This document shows, in pieces, positions 13,011-22,909 of a stretch of DNA of 64,000 nt. The notes beneath the pieces were generated by a model, which worked only from the letters and a program-made list of their open reading frames with translations, did not search any database and was not told the origin of the DNA. Position numbers and translations under genes: made by a program. The DNA comes from Zhengitettix transpicula (taxonomy: Eukaryota > Arthropoda > Insecta > Orthoptera > Tetrigidae): contig CM073592.1 in assembly GCA_037074705.1 (NCBI GenBank), forward strand, positions 51,382,129 to 51,446,128, read 5' to 3'. Numbering within the stretch: position 1 is the first letter of the stretch; every line of letters begins with the position of its first letter.

Positions 13011-14289
13011 GTTTCCTATTTTTTTATTAATTCAAAATAGACGTTAAATTAAAACTTTTAATATTATTTCGAATTTTAAAAATTATTATTAAATATAGTT
13101 AAAGACACTACTGAAAGATCATGGCAGTTAAAGATGTTGAAGAAGTGTCCTAGTGATAAACACATATAGGTAAACTAATTAAATTGTTGACTTACGTAAG
13201 TAATGGAAAGCGAGCTACTGTGAGGTAATCGTAATTTACTACTTAAAAAATCTCTCGTTTGCATAAATCTAAATATTGTCTGTGATCAATAAATAAACTT
13301 TAAATAAGTGTGCATGTAAGAAAAAAACTCTGAAGAACGTTTTCCGATATTAAAAGGCATATGGGAACATTCATTATCCACAGCTGCACGCAAAGGGATA
13401 TATAAACTATGACCTGTCTATATCTAATCTACTAATGGATGAAATTCATAACAACCAGGTCGTGTAGAGGGGAACTGAATTTAGGACATTTCTACGGAAA
13501 TATTAACGAACAAAAAATTGCATAACTATTTCAGTATGTGCACCAATCACTGAAACTAAATAATTTTTTTAAAATTACTGTGTGTTCTAAATTACAATAA
13601 AAAAACCAATTTTGTATTGTAAGATGTTTTCATAGTGATCAGTAAAATAATTCATAGAAGAGAGCTAATGAAATCTGAGAGCATGTAAATTGAGAAAGCC
13701 GTATTATATATAATTATTCAGGTTTCAATTCTGTCGTATCCCGGGCAGACATATTGTGGTGAATTTTTACTCGTTCTGTTCCGAGAATGAAAGAAGTGAG
13801 GCATTTATAGGGCTGACTCAGTATAGTCACGTAACGTGACGACAGATGTTTGCTAATTTCAAGGTCAGGAAGGCGAAAAATACACCTCGTCCTTGAAAAT
13901 TCTGTTGGTGAACCCCGTTAAAATAAAAGTAGAGTTAGGGCTACGACAGAAAAATCTAAGTTTGTGGAAAAGAGTTGCTTGGAATCTACGGTGTTTTTGA
14001 AAAGAGAAGCGGAGCGCAAATTGGGATAGATTATTGTAATTGAAGATTTTTTTATTTTATTTTGGTTGGAGTGGTTCCAAGAATTCAGAAGCTGTTGAAA
14101 CCCAAGCTAAGTCAAGTCAGTCCCACATTTTCCAAGAAAATAAGCTTTTCGATTGGACTAAAGTGCATGTGTTTTTAAATGGTGTCTGATTAAACTTAAA
14201 TTATAAATATTTAATGATGAAATGAAAAAAATTACGTCTGATTGAGAATAATGAATACGAAAGATAGGTAATATAAATACCACACAAAC
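13011..14289. other. no recognised feature
   Basis: A+T-rich; no coding sequence or repeat recognised. Confidence 0.55.
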
Positions 14290-14318
14290 GTTTCTGGGAT
14301 CCTTGTTCCTTTCATCAG
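14290..14318 (-). ncRNA. hammerhead-like motif 1
   Basis: CTGATGA, then a hairpin-capable stretch (GGA/TCC), then GAAAC on the - strand, about 140 bases 3' of Penelope remnant A. It is followed by the shared tail GTGTGGTATTTATATTACC. Stem III and the cleavage site are not resolved. Confidence 0.35.
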
Positions 14319-14458
14319 GTGCGAAGAAGAGCCTAGAGCGACACAACTGCACTTGTCAGTTGACAACACTCAAAAGCGACGAAAACGCAACGATTATGAA
14401 AGAACCGAAGGGTTAGCGTAACAATAAGGGAGCAACGAGACTGGGAAAACAGAAGGGT

Positions 14459-15170
14459 TTAGTGTAATAATAAGGGATCATAGGAATTATTGAGTTTCAT
14501 AGTGTCTGCTTGTACATTAATAACTGAGATGTTTGATTTAATGTGAAGCATCGCTGAAATGAGTCTGGAATTGTACCTGGTGTCAATGTCTAAAATCTTA
14601 GCATTTTGCCAATCAAATGTATATTTAAAATGGATTTTATGATTGGATACTACAGATTGTTTATCTAGGAGAAGTTTGAAATTTGATGCGTGTATTACGG
14701 GTTTGCCCTATGCAGCAGGAGTTACAATTAAAGCAAGAGATTTTGTAAACAACACAATGTTCGCTGTAGGTGTCAAGTGGGTCCTTGTGGATTTTAGTCA
14801 ACTGGGAAAGAGATTTTTAAATGATGGATATTTGATATTCTTTGAATATTTGGACAAATCTGTGACGTAGAAATTTCTAATAAGAAAGTACGAGAAAAAA
14901 TTTGGTTTGTGGTGCTTGGGGCCGATTGACAGTAGGGTATTGGATTTTGTTCAGTCTGCTGTTTATGTGTTTAATAATAAAATTTAAAGGGTACTCATTC
15001 GAGATTAAAATGTTTCGGACAATATTTAAGTTGTGTTGATGGAACTTGGAGTTAGAAAGTAAAATAGCTCTGTCTACAAGATTGTATTCCATAGCTCTAT
15101 TTTGGTTTGGAGGGTGATCAGAAAAATTTATATTACCTGTTTCTCTGAATTGGCTATTTTTCTTATTCAA
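14459..15170 (-). pseudogene. Penelope-like element remnant A (RT end plus GIY-YIG)
   Basis: Translated on the - strand, the order is the end of a Penelope-type reverse transcriptase (MEYNLVDRAILLSNSKFHQ at about 15085-15030), then a GIY-YIG endonuclease (VVYKISCFNCNSCCIGQTR at about 14757-14700), then its C-terminal block (SVVSNH, FDWQNAKILDIDTRYNSRLI, AMLHIK) ending at a stop at 14459. Frames shift between blocks and a stop falls at 14877, so it is dead. In Penelope-like elements the RT and GIY-YIG domains jointly nick and copy into the target. The 5' two-thirds of the RT is missing. Confidence 0.75.
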
Positions 15171-15614
15171 AAATTTAATGAATTAATAAAAATTGATATT
15201 AGGTATAATTTTATAATACGGCATTTTTTTTTGACGTCACCTACATTTACGAAAATTTTCGACACCACCTGTATACCTTTCCGGACATCTAGGATTTATC
15301 CAAACGTATTATAGATCTTTAAGATGAATTATGTTTTTAAATATCCAAATTACCCTGATCATTACATTATTAATTAAAATTCCTGTATAACATATTAGCC
15401 GTAATTTTCTTGTTTTGAAATTTGTTCAGATCAGGGACTCTTTTTCAGTGTTCGATTTTCGTATAAAATTTCCTCCATATTTTTCTTCGTTGACCCCCAT
15501 TTCCTTGTGCAGCTTGATTCAGGTAATCTATCAGTTAGTTCTCTCCACGTCAGTTGCCAACTCAAAGCCTTGATAAACGTGCGCTGTCTCACGTTTTATC
15601 ACCGAAACTCTAAA

Positions 15615-15720
15615 CCAGGGGTGTCGAAACTTTGAGCTTTCCTGTGACACGTTGGTAAAACAACAACTTGCAACATACTGAAAATGGCTGATGTGGAAAA
15701 CAAAACAGTTAATATGTTTG
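15615..15720 (+). repeat. possible hAT-type element end
   Basis: ccaggggtgtcgaaactttg resembles the CAGGGGTG(T/C)C start common to hAT terminal repeats. No matching inverted end or transposase was found. Confidence 0.2.
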
Positions 15721-15835
15721 AGTAATGTAATCTTTATTAAAATTAAAACTTGTTTTTAGTATTAATTATTGTAATTATAGAATACGAAAAATAGCCAATT
15801 CAGATAAAAAAAAGGTAATATAAATACCACACAAC

Positions 15836-15864
15836 GTTTCTGGGATCTTTGTACCTTTCGTCAG
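15836..15864 (-). ncRNA. hammerhead-like motif 4 (left arm)
   Basis: CTGACGA, partly paired GGT/TCC stretch, GAAAC on the - strand. It forms the left arm of an inverted repeat of about 75 bases per arm with 15916-15944. Confidence 0.35.
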
Positions 15865-15915
15865 GTGTTGTCAGCTGACCAGTGCAGTTGTGTTTCTCTA
15901 GGCAATTATTAGCAC

Positions 15916-15944
15916 CTGACGAAAGGGACAAGAATCCCAGAAAC
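15916..15944 (+). ncRNA. hammerhead-like motif 5 (right arm)
   Basis: CTGACGA, AA, stem GGGA/TCCC with loop CAAGAA, A, GAAAC. The tail matches the tail of motif 1. Confidence 0.4.
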
Positions 15945-16199
15945 GTTGTGTGGTATTTATATTACCTTTTTGTCTGAATTGGCTATCTTTCGTATTCATT
16001 AATTTCAATCATACGTAATTCTTTTCATTTTAATGTAATTATATACTCCGACGTTTTCTAATTGACTCAATATACTGGGACAGCTGTCACTCTTACGAGT
16101 GTTCGCACTCTCATGTTGCGCGTCTGAATGTTGTTCTCTCCCTGATGACCAACAGAGTTTTTTCTACAAATTTCTCCGAACTTTCTGACGAATTTTCGC

Positions 16200-16920
16200 G
16201 TCATCTCTTTAACCTAACTTGTTTCTTGCCTCTCTCTATCTGTTGTTCTTGTTTTCTTCGCTTGGAGTACATCTCTACATCTTATTTGTAATCTTCTAGA
16301 CGACCTTTCTAGTTATCTCTTTAACCTGCCTCTTTCTTCCTGTTTTTCTTGTTTTCTTAATTTTTTTGCCTTTTTTCACTTTGTTTTTTCTAAAACAATG
16401 GAATATCTGAATAATCGAAACAATAATATTACTTCACCATTGCCAACAAATTTAAAATCAAGTAAATTACAGCTAATATACTTTTCAAGAATTTCAATTT
16501 GTAATGATTAATTTTTGAAGGGAGATATATTTAAAAACATAATTCATCTTAAAGATGTACGTTGTACGTTCTTGCGGGGTTCGTTAACCTGCCTCTTTCT
16601 TTCTGTTTTTCTTGTTTTCTTTGCTTTTCATTTTTATTTGTCTTTGCCTTTTTTCACTTTTTTAACTCCAAAACAATGGAATATCCGAATACTATAAACA
16701 ATAATTTTATCTCACCCTTGTCAACAAATTTAAAATCAAGAAAATTACAGCTAATATATTTTTCATGAAATTCAATTTGTAATGATTAAGTTGGGTAGAG
16801 GTAAATAATTAAAAACATCTAAAAGATATACGTTGTACGCTTGCGGTGTTCGTTAACCTGACTCTTTATTTCTGTTTTCTTGTTTTCGTTGCTTTTCTTT
16901 GCATTGTTTCACTTTTTCTT
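16200..16920 (+). repeat. pyrimidine-rich tandem repeat, about 265-278 bp unit
   Basis: aaaacaatggaatatc recurs at 16392 and 16670, and ttaacctg at 16321, 16584 and 16852. A CT-rich block (tttcttcctgtttttcttg-like) precedes each unit. Short open frames here are by-products of the pyrimidine bias. Confidence 0.75.
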
Positions 16921-17809
16921 GCTCACCTATCATATATAGGCTCCTTAGATAGTTAAATATTTATTTAATCCCTATTTTCAGATATATTTCCACTTTTCTT
17001 CTTTTCAGGCCAGTACAATTTTTATTTTTCTGTAACATTTTAAAAATTAACCTTTTATTAATATCATGTTATATCTGTGTATTTATAGTTTAAAGAATGT
17101 CCCTAATAATATTTCATATTTCAAAATAATTGTATTAATTTACTCTATTTACCTTTATTGTAACTTTCTTATTTAAATGTTATTAAATTGTAATTTCATG
17201 AATCTACCACCTTAAAAACTGCCCATTTGTAGATTAAATACATACATCCAAAACATAGACCTCAAAACATCTCTTATGGGCATTGAAGGGAAGAGATCTG
17301 GCCCATTATTTCAGAGGCCCTCGTCCGTGAAAGGCTTAGAATCTCCTTTAGATTCTCTGTTTAAACTCATTAAACGTTTCGAATGCACGGAGCGTTTCTC
17401 AGAATTCCTTCCGTATAGAAAAAGCAGGTTTAAATATCTCTGTTTAAAGGAGCCCAGGTATTTTGTCTTGATTATGCTAAATTGTAAAGAAAATACGCGT
17501 TTCAACGTATTTTCGTTCCATGTAACAAAATAAATAATATGATTAAAAATAATATCCCACATGTAGTCGAATATTTCGTGTTACAATTTCTATAGAATTC
17601 GGCGTAATTTTTAATCACAATAAAACAGACAACTGGAGTTGCAAACCATCTCAATTTACTTTGCCAAATATAATCCGTTCGTGGTTTTTCAGTTGTAACT
17701 AATGTTGCTTTAAAATAAAAAACTATATCTGACGTATTAAATTTAAATAAGTAGAATTAGTGTGAGAGTCAGAAGATTTATTAACAAACCTTAAAAATTG
17801 CCTATATTA
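16921..17809. other. no recognised feature
   Basis: A+T-rich. Overlapping open frames of 83-85 codons at 17276-17562 on both strands have no recognisable motif. Confidence 0.55.
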
Positions 17810-19097
17810 CCACTGTGATCAAAAAGTAAGGTGAAATTGTCATTTAAAACTCCGGGTATTAGGAAGGCAGGAAATTTTTTTTTCCTAAGTTGGTAGGACT
17901 GTCTATAATATTTCCCAAGCGTCTTTTTGTTGAAAGGTTTAATTATCTCCGAGTTACACGTGTTTTTATAAACAAAAGTGAATTTTTCGATTTTTGCAAT
18001 GGGTGATTTTGTTGAGCAAAGAACTTGCATCAAATTTTGTTAGCGGAACGAATATTCTTGTGCGGACACGTTGAAAATGTTGCGGAAGGCCTTTGGTGAT
18101 CAAACTATGGCTCAAAACAACGTTTATAAGTGGTACAACGTGTTCAAAGAGGGCCGCGCTCTGGACGACCATCAACGTCTACCGACGAGGGCCACGTCCA
18201 AAAAATCAAAGATTTGGTGCTTGGAAATCGTCGATGGACAATTAGAGATCTCGCTGATAGTGTTGGAATATCATTTGGCTCAGCTCAAACAATTTTGAAG
18301 AATGTTTTGTGTCTCAAACGCGTCAAGTCTCGATTGGTGCCAAAATCGCTCAAGTTTTTGGAAAAAAAAGTGTCGCGTTGATGTTTGTGAAACTTTGCTG
18401 TCTGACTATCAGGACCACTTGAAATGCATCATTACTGGAGGACGAGACTTGGATTTACGCATACGACCCTGAAACCAACGACCAATCCAGCGAATAAGAT
18501 GCAAAAGGTGAAGGAATCCCGAAAAGGCCACGGCAAAGTCGATCGAAAATCAAGGTGATGTTGACAGTTTTCTTTGATTATCGTGGTGTGGTGCACTATG
18601 AATTCCTTCCGCCGGGCCAAACTGTCAACAAAGAATATTATTTGAGCGTTATGCGTCATTTTCGTGAAGCTATTTGTCTGAAACGTCCGGAATTATGGGC
18701 GAACAACTCTTGGTTCCTTCATCACGATAATGCACCATGTCATACTGCTTCGGTTCTTCGCGATTTTTTTTGCCAAAAACTCGACTCATATCGTTCCGCA
18801 ACCACCGTATTCGTCTGATTTGGCTCCGTGCGACTTCTGGCTATTCAGCAAACTCAAAAGGCCAATGCGGGGACGCCGTTTTGACACGATTGAGGAGATA
18901 AAAACCGAATCGAAGAAGGTCTTGAAGGCTATGCCGGAAAAAGACTATTCCGACTGTTTCGAGGACTGGAAAAAGCGTTGGAAAAAATGCGTTTTATCGG
19001 ACGGGGATTACATTGAAGGGAATGAAATTGATTTGGGAGACTAAATAAATAATTTTTATTTTATAAATAAATTCACCATACTTTTTGTTCACAGTAG
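17810..19097 (+). mobile_element. mariner-like element 1 (defective)
   Basis: A 1288-bp element of usual mariner size. The terminal inverted repeats are ccactgtgatcaaaaagtaa at the left and, inverted, ctactgtgaacaaaaagtat at the right. The left end is flanked by TA, the normal target duplication; the right flank reads TG, probably a mutated TA. It shares ends and interior with the copy at 30044-31307. Its transposase is broken, so it could move only if helped. Confidence 0.9.
17999..19044 (+). pseudogene. mariner transposase pseudogene 1
   Basis: Tc1/mariner-family DD34D transposase that cut and pasted the element. The start MGDFVEQRTC is at 17999, followed by a TAG at 18041. The helix-turn-helix region (VYKWYNVFKEGR, later IRDLADSVGISFGSAQ) is interrupted by a deletion of about 22 bases near 18157 relative to copy 2. 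Further frame changes occur near 18370 and 18440 and again near 18770. Catalytic landmarks remain recognisable: the GDETW region is disrupted, while HHDNAPCH and YSSDLAPCDFWLF are readable in different frames. The end GDYIEGNEIDLGD matches a normal mariner C-terminus. It is clearly nonfunctional. Confidence 0.9.
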
Positions 19098-20100
19098 TGT
19101 ATAATTAAAAAATACAACGTAACGTTTCGTCCCTTTTTTTAGCGAACTCTTGAAACGGAATTTTTTTTAATAAACAATTTTAATATACATTTAATATATT
19201 TAAATCGTTTCTTTAATAATTTAACAAACTGAAGAAAATGTACGATATATTTTAAATGCTGTATTAAAAGCAACGTTTTAATGACCCCACAGTAAGCCAT
19301 TTGGTTCTGTGATAGAGAGTGGTGAGTTTTGTAAATTCATCACATCATATTTTGTTTACTCAGGCTTGTTCAAATGTTTTCTGTTTTATAAATGAATACC
19401 GAGATTCTCAAGTATCATTAACGTCCGAAAGGTTCTATTAGAATATAGAATTACACGTTTTCAAGTTATGAATGGATTTTCTGTTTCGGCTACATAGCTT
19501 TATTCATATAACGTATATTCTCTTGATTACATCAAATGTTTTATGTTTCATCGAAAACAGACGTACTCAAAGCTGTTGTTTTCTGGAAATTCACGGATGA
19601 GTTTCATATTAATTTCAGATATTCTGTTTTCTCGCTTTTCATGGTTTCAAAGAACTGGTCTCAAAATGATATTGTGTGGATCTGATTATTTTGTACCTCA
19701 CCTCAAAAACACTTGATGCCGAATCTGTTAAAGTGTGTTGTTACGCACGAGTAGGTCTGTATTGACGCTAATTGATGGAGCGGTCTCTTGAAATATGTAA
19801 TAGACTTGAATTTTGAAACATATTTCAGTTCTTCTCATTAATTAATTGTGCCTCAGTGTCAGGGGATATCGGAAATTGCATCACTCTAAATTTATAATTA
19901 ATTAAACATTGATTGTTGCACCTGTGTGTTTCTAGGGTTGTGGAATGAATTAAATAAACGTTACAGTAATGCACATCGGAAAGAGATTCGTCCTCAATCA
20001 AATTTAAATAGACTGAGTTAATATCGACACAATTAAGTCATGAAATATATATCAACAAACGCTACGATTATCTACAATTTTGAGTTTAAAAAAGGGCAAA
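19098..20100. other. no recognised feature
   Basis: A+T-rich sequence between mariner element 1 and the Penelope-related motif. Confidence 0.6.
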
Positions 20101-20116
20101 ATATTCAATTAAGAAC

Positions 20117-20146
20117 GTTTCATCGCTTAATTTTCGACCTCATCAG
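20117..20146 (-). ncRNA. hammerhead-like motif 6
   Basis: CTGATGAG, stem GTCG/CGAT (one G-T), GAAAC on the - strand, downstream of Penelope remnant B. A decayed relative lies at 1692-1725 on the - strand (CTGATGA, then GATAAACG in place of GAAACG). Confidence 0.4.
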
Positions 20147-20409
20147 GTTACAATTTAAAACTACAAAAAGATAAAAACAAATACAATTGTTAGAATAACA
20201 TTTTAAAGAAACAATTGGGCAGACAAAACAATATAAATTGTATGAGACTTACAAAATTTTGATAGACAGGTCAAACTCTGCTCACAGCAGTGGCCGAAAT
20301 GTACAATTCAAAACGAGAACGAGCAGTAAAAATTAATATATATTGTTGCTTGAGATTAACACTGGAAACATTTTAGAATTTGAAATTATCGCAATATATA
20401 AGTTAAACA

Positions 20410-20510
20410 TTATAAAAGCAAACTGTCATAAATTTTGTTCAATTTTTTGGTATCATTGTTTATAACTGTTTTATAGGATCTGATATATAGCATTTCACTC
20501 ATTAATCTCG
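20410..20510 (-). pseudogene. Penelope-like element remnant B (C-terminus)
   Basis: On the - strand, RLMSEMLYIRSYKTVINNDT, followed by a short tail and a stop at 20410, matches the last 35 or so residues of Penelope-like GIY-YIG proteins. About 260 bases downstream lies a CTGATGA...GAAAC motif (20117-20146), the same order as at remnant A. Confidence 0.55.
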
Positions 20511-20606
20511 AAAAGTAATAATTTGTGATTAGACAAAACAGAATAAATTTTTTTGAATACCACTATTTAGATAATTTGTATGTTCCTTTAACCTAGTTTT
20601 TAATAA

Positions 20607-20607
<1 letters not shown>

Positions 20608-20641
<34 letters not shown>
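20608..20641. repeat. (TA)n microsatellite
   Basis: Pure TA run just before the decayed LTR-like copy. Confidence 0.9.
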
Positions 20642-20644
<3 letters not shown>

Positions 20645-20649
20645 GTATA

Positions 20650-21450
20650 TTTTAGAGATTACCAATGTGTAATGAAAGTTTTATTTAATCATTTTTTCTT
20701 AATATTATTGTCGGCGTAATTTTAAGGCCAGAACATTGTAAATAACAGTCAGTGTGGCGCAATAATGTAGACATTGGCAAGGTTTCTATTATTGTCAGCA
20801 AAGCGCTTATAATATGCCCAACTTTGGAAAAAGAACAGTGTGTTTTGGGAGCCTGACCGATGGTGGTCATGACGAGTGTGGTCTGGGAGCACGAACGATA
20901 ATGTTAATAATAAAGTCTGTGTTGGAACTGTGACCAATGTTAGTCAGAGTGAGTCTAGTTTTGGAGGTCAGTCGAGGGTAACCACAGCTGTTCTCGCGAC
21001 TAAATATGTAGCGTAATTCAGCAAAGTCTATGATGAATAAAGGATGAAAATACATGAAAAGTAATTTTAAAGTAAGGAGAGATAATAAGTAGGAGGAAGT
21101 AAAGTTCGTGAATTGTTGTCGGAGAGGCAGTGGGCCGGAATTTAGTGAAGTGGAACAATGTAGTGAACTGTGTAATGCCTGTTAAACCAAATTCATTTTT
21201 GATTAATTGGATGATTTGATAAAAAATTTAAAACTCTGACTTAGTAATTAGATTCCTGAAACCAATTAAAAGTTAAACGATGATTTTGAGGGAAAAAATT
21301 CGGACGAAAATCAATTTATAATAATTAGTGAATTGAATATTTTAACAATAATTATTAAATTCAGTTATTAATTCATCCAATTTGTCAGAAGGGATTATAC
21401 AAAATATGTCGTCAACATATAATAAACTATAGATTTAAATATAGCTTTCT
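20650..21450 (+). repeat. solo-LTR-like repeat, decayed copy
   Basis: Follows a (TA)n run at 20608-20641. ccaatgtgtaatgaaag and attgtcggcgtaat align with the start of the 1921 copy, and gatgatttgataa with its middle. The right end is uncertain. Confidence 0.35.
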
Positions 21451-22030
21451 TAAGAAAGTCCCTCACTACAATTTCTGCAAAGAACAGTAATAAGAAGGTA
21501 CCCATAAGGAGCCCAGAAATTCGTTGATATAAATATTATTAAAAAAATTTAATAACTTCATCCGACGCACTACGAGAAAAATGAACGAATAATAAACCAA
21601 GGCTAATTTTAAATATCCAGAAAAAATTGAAGTTAGATATAACAATAATTTCCGTGTATCTTATTAAATACTACTTACCGGAGCACCCAATTTAATTAAT
21701 GACTCAATAACAAATTGACATATCCAACTTCAAATTGCGTGTTCGACGATTTAGCGACATTGAGATGATAAATAATATTTATTCTGTCGATTAAAATATG
21801 TTTCTACATAAACAAATAGTATCCAAGAACATATAGTACATATAGTACAACCAACAGTGATTTTATTTCACTATATTTCAATTGGAAAATTTAGGGCTTA
21901 TTAAATTGTACAGACAGAGACACGCAACGCAAATTAATGTTTTTGTTGTCTAAATTATTTATAAAATCAAATGTAGCATTTTCAGGGTGTTTATAATGCA
22001 TTTCTATATAGTCAATAAGTGAAGGAAAGA

Positions 22031-22388
22031 ATATTCGAATTGAGAAACAGGTTTACTTGTTAGACCCCTTGCAGTGGAAGAAGATATTTTAAAGTTCCAT
22101 ATCCATAACCACAGACAAATAAAAGACACGTGTCGCGGGTTGCATTCTGGGAGCATTGCTCAGTTTTTGTGACGATACGAGTACTTCTTGTCACAAATTA
22201 TAATGAAATAATATTCGAATTGAGAAACAGGTTTACTTGTTAGATACCTTGCAGTGGAAGAAGATATTTTAAAGTTCCATATATATAACCACAGACAAAT
22301 AAAATGACACGTTTCGCGGGTTGCATTCTGGGAGCATTGCTCAGTTTTTGTTAAGATACGAGTAGTACTTTTTGTCACAAATTATAAT
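22031..22388 (+). repeat. 180-bp tandem duplication
   Basis: Two adjacent copies starting atattcgaattgagaaacag at 22031 and 22211. They differ by a few substitutions and small indels, for example ccatatccat versus ccatatatat. Confidence 0.9.
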
Positions 22389-22721
22389 GCATGTCAAAGG
22401 TTGTCTTCAACTATTTCCACAAACGGTACAGTTGATTTATTCCGATTCATTGATTAATTGCCACTATTTAACTGTAATCCAGTTACTTGTAAATTTTCTG
22501 TAATTATGAGAAGTAATACCGGTGTCAAGATGGTATCCCGGCCATACTTTTATCTATATATTGTCACTAGGGCATTTTACGAGTTTAAACAAATTCCCTG
22601 ATCAACTTGTAATAGCTTCTATTCCTAGTGACTTCAGATAAAGGAACCACTTTCAGATGAATCCATATTTCAGAATAATCGGTAATAATAAATAAAAATA
22701 TTAAAGATAACTGTCTGTTTG

Positions 22722-22909
22722 TTTTCCCTGCATCACGTTTAGGCGAATTGCCGGGTAGGATTCTTAAACTATAGCTCGGGGGCCCTAGTTAACCCTTGGC
22801 TACCTTGCTCTACCCTTCCGCATTCTCCCTTTAAAATCCCTTCCTATACTATTAAAGGGGAGTTGCCACCATGTGGATTACCCTCAAGTAGTCTGCTGCC
22901 CTAAAAAAA
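22722..22909 (+). repeat. dispersed repeat family 1, 5'-truncated copy
   Basis: Starts at ttccctgcatcac and runs to the family end gctgccctaaaaaaat followed by an A-rich tail. It lacks the upstream two-thirds seen at 35335-35857. Shared 3' ends with variable 5' ends suggest retroposition. Confidence 0.75.

Larger units (their letters stand above)
15795..16010. repeat. inverted repeat with hammerhead-like arms
   Basis: Left arm about 15795-15872, right arm about 15913-15995: tagccaattcag..aaaggtaatataaataccac and its inverse. A related stretch occurs near 15140-15170 next to Penelope remnant A, tying the repeat to that element. Confidence 0.75.

Noticed and set aside
16515..16768. Phe/Leu-rich membrane-protein-like open frames
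   Set aside because: By-products of the CT-rich tandem repeat.
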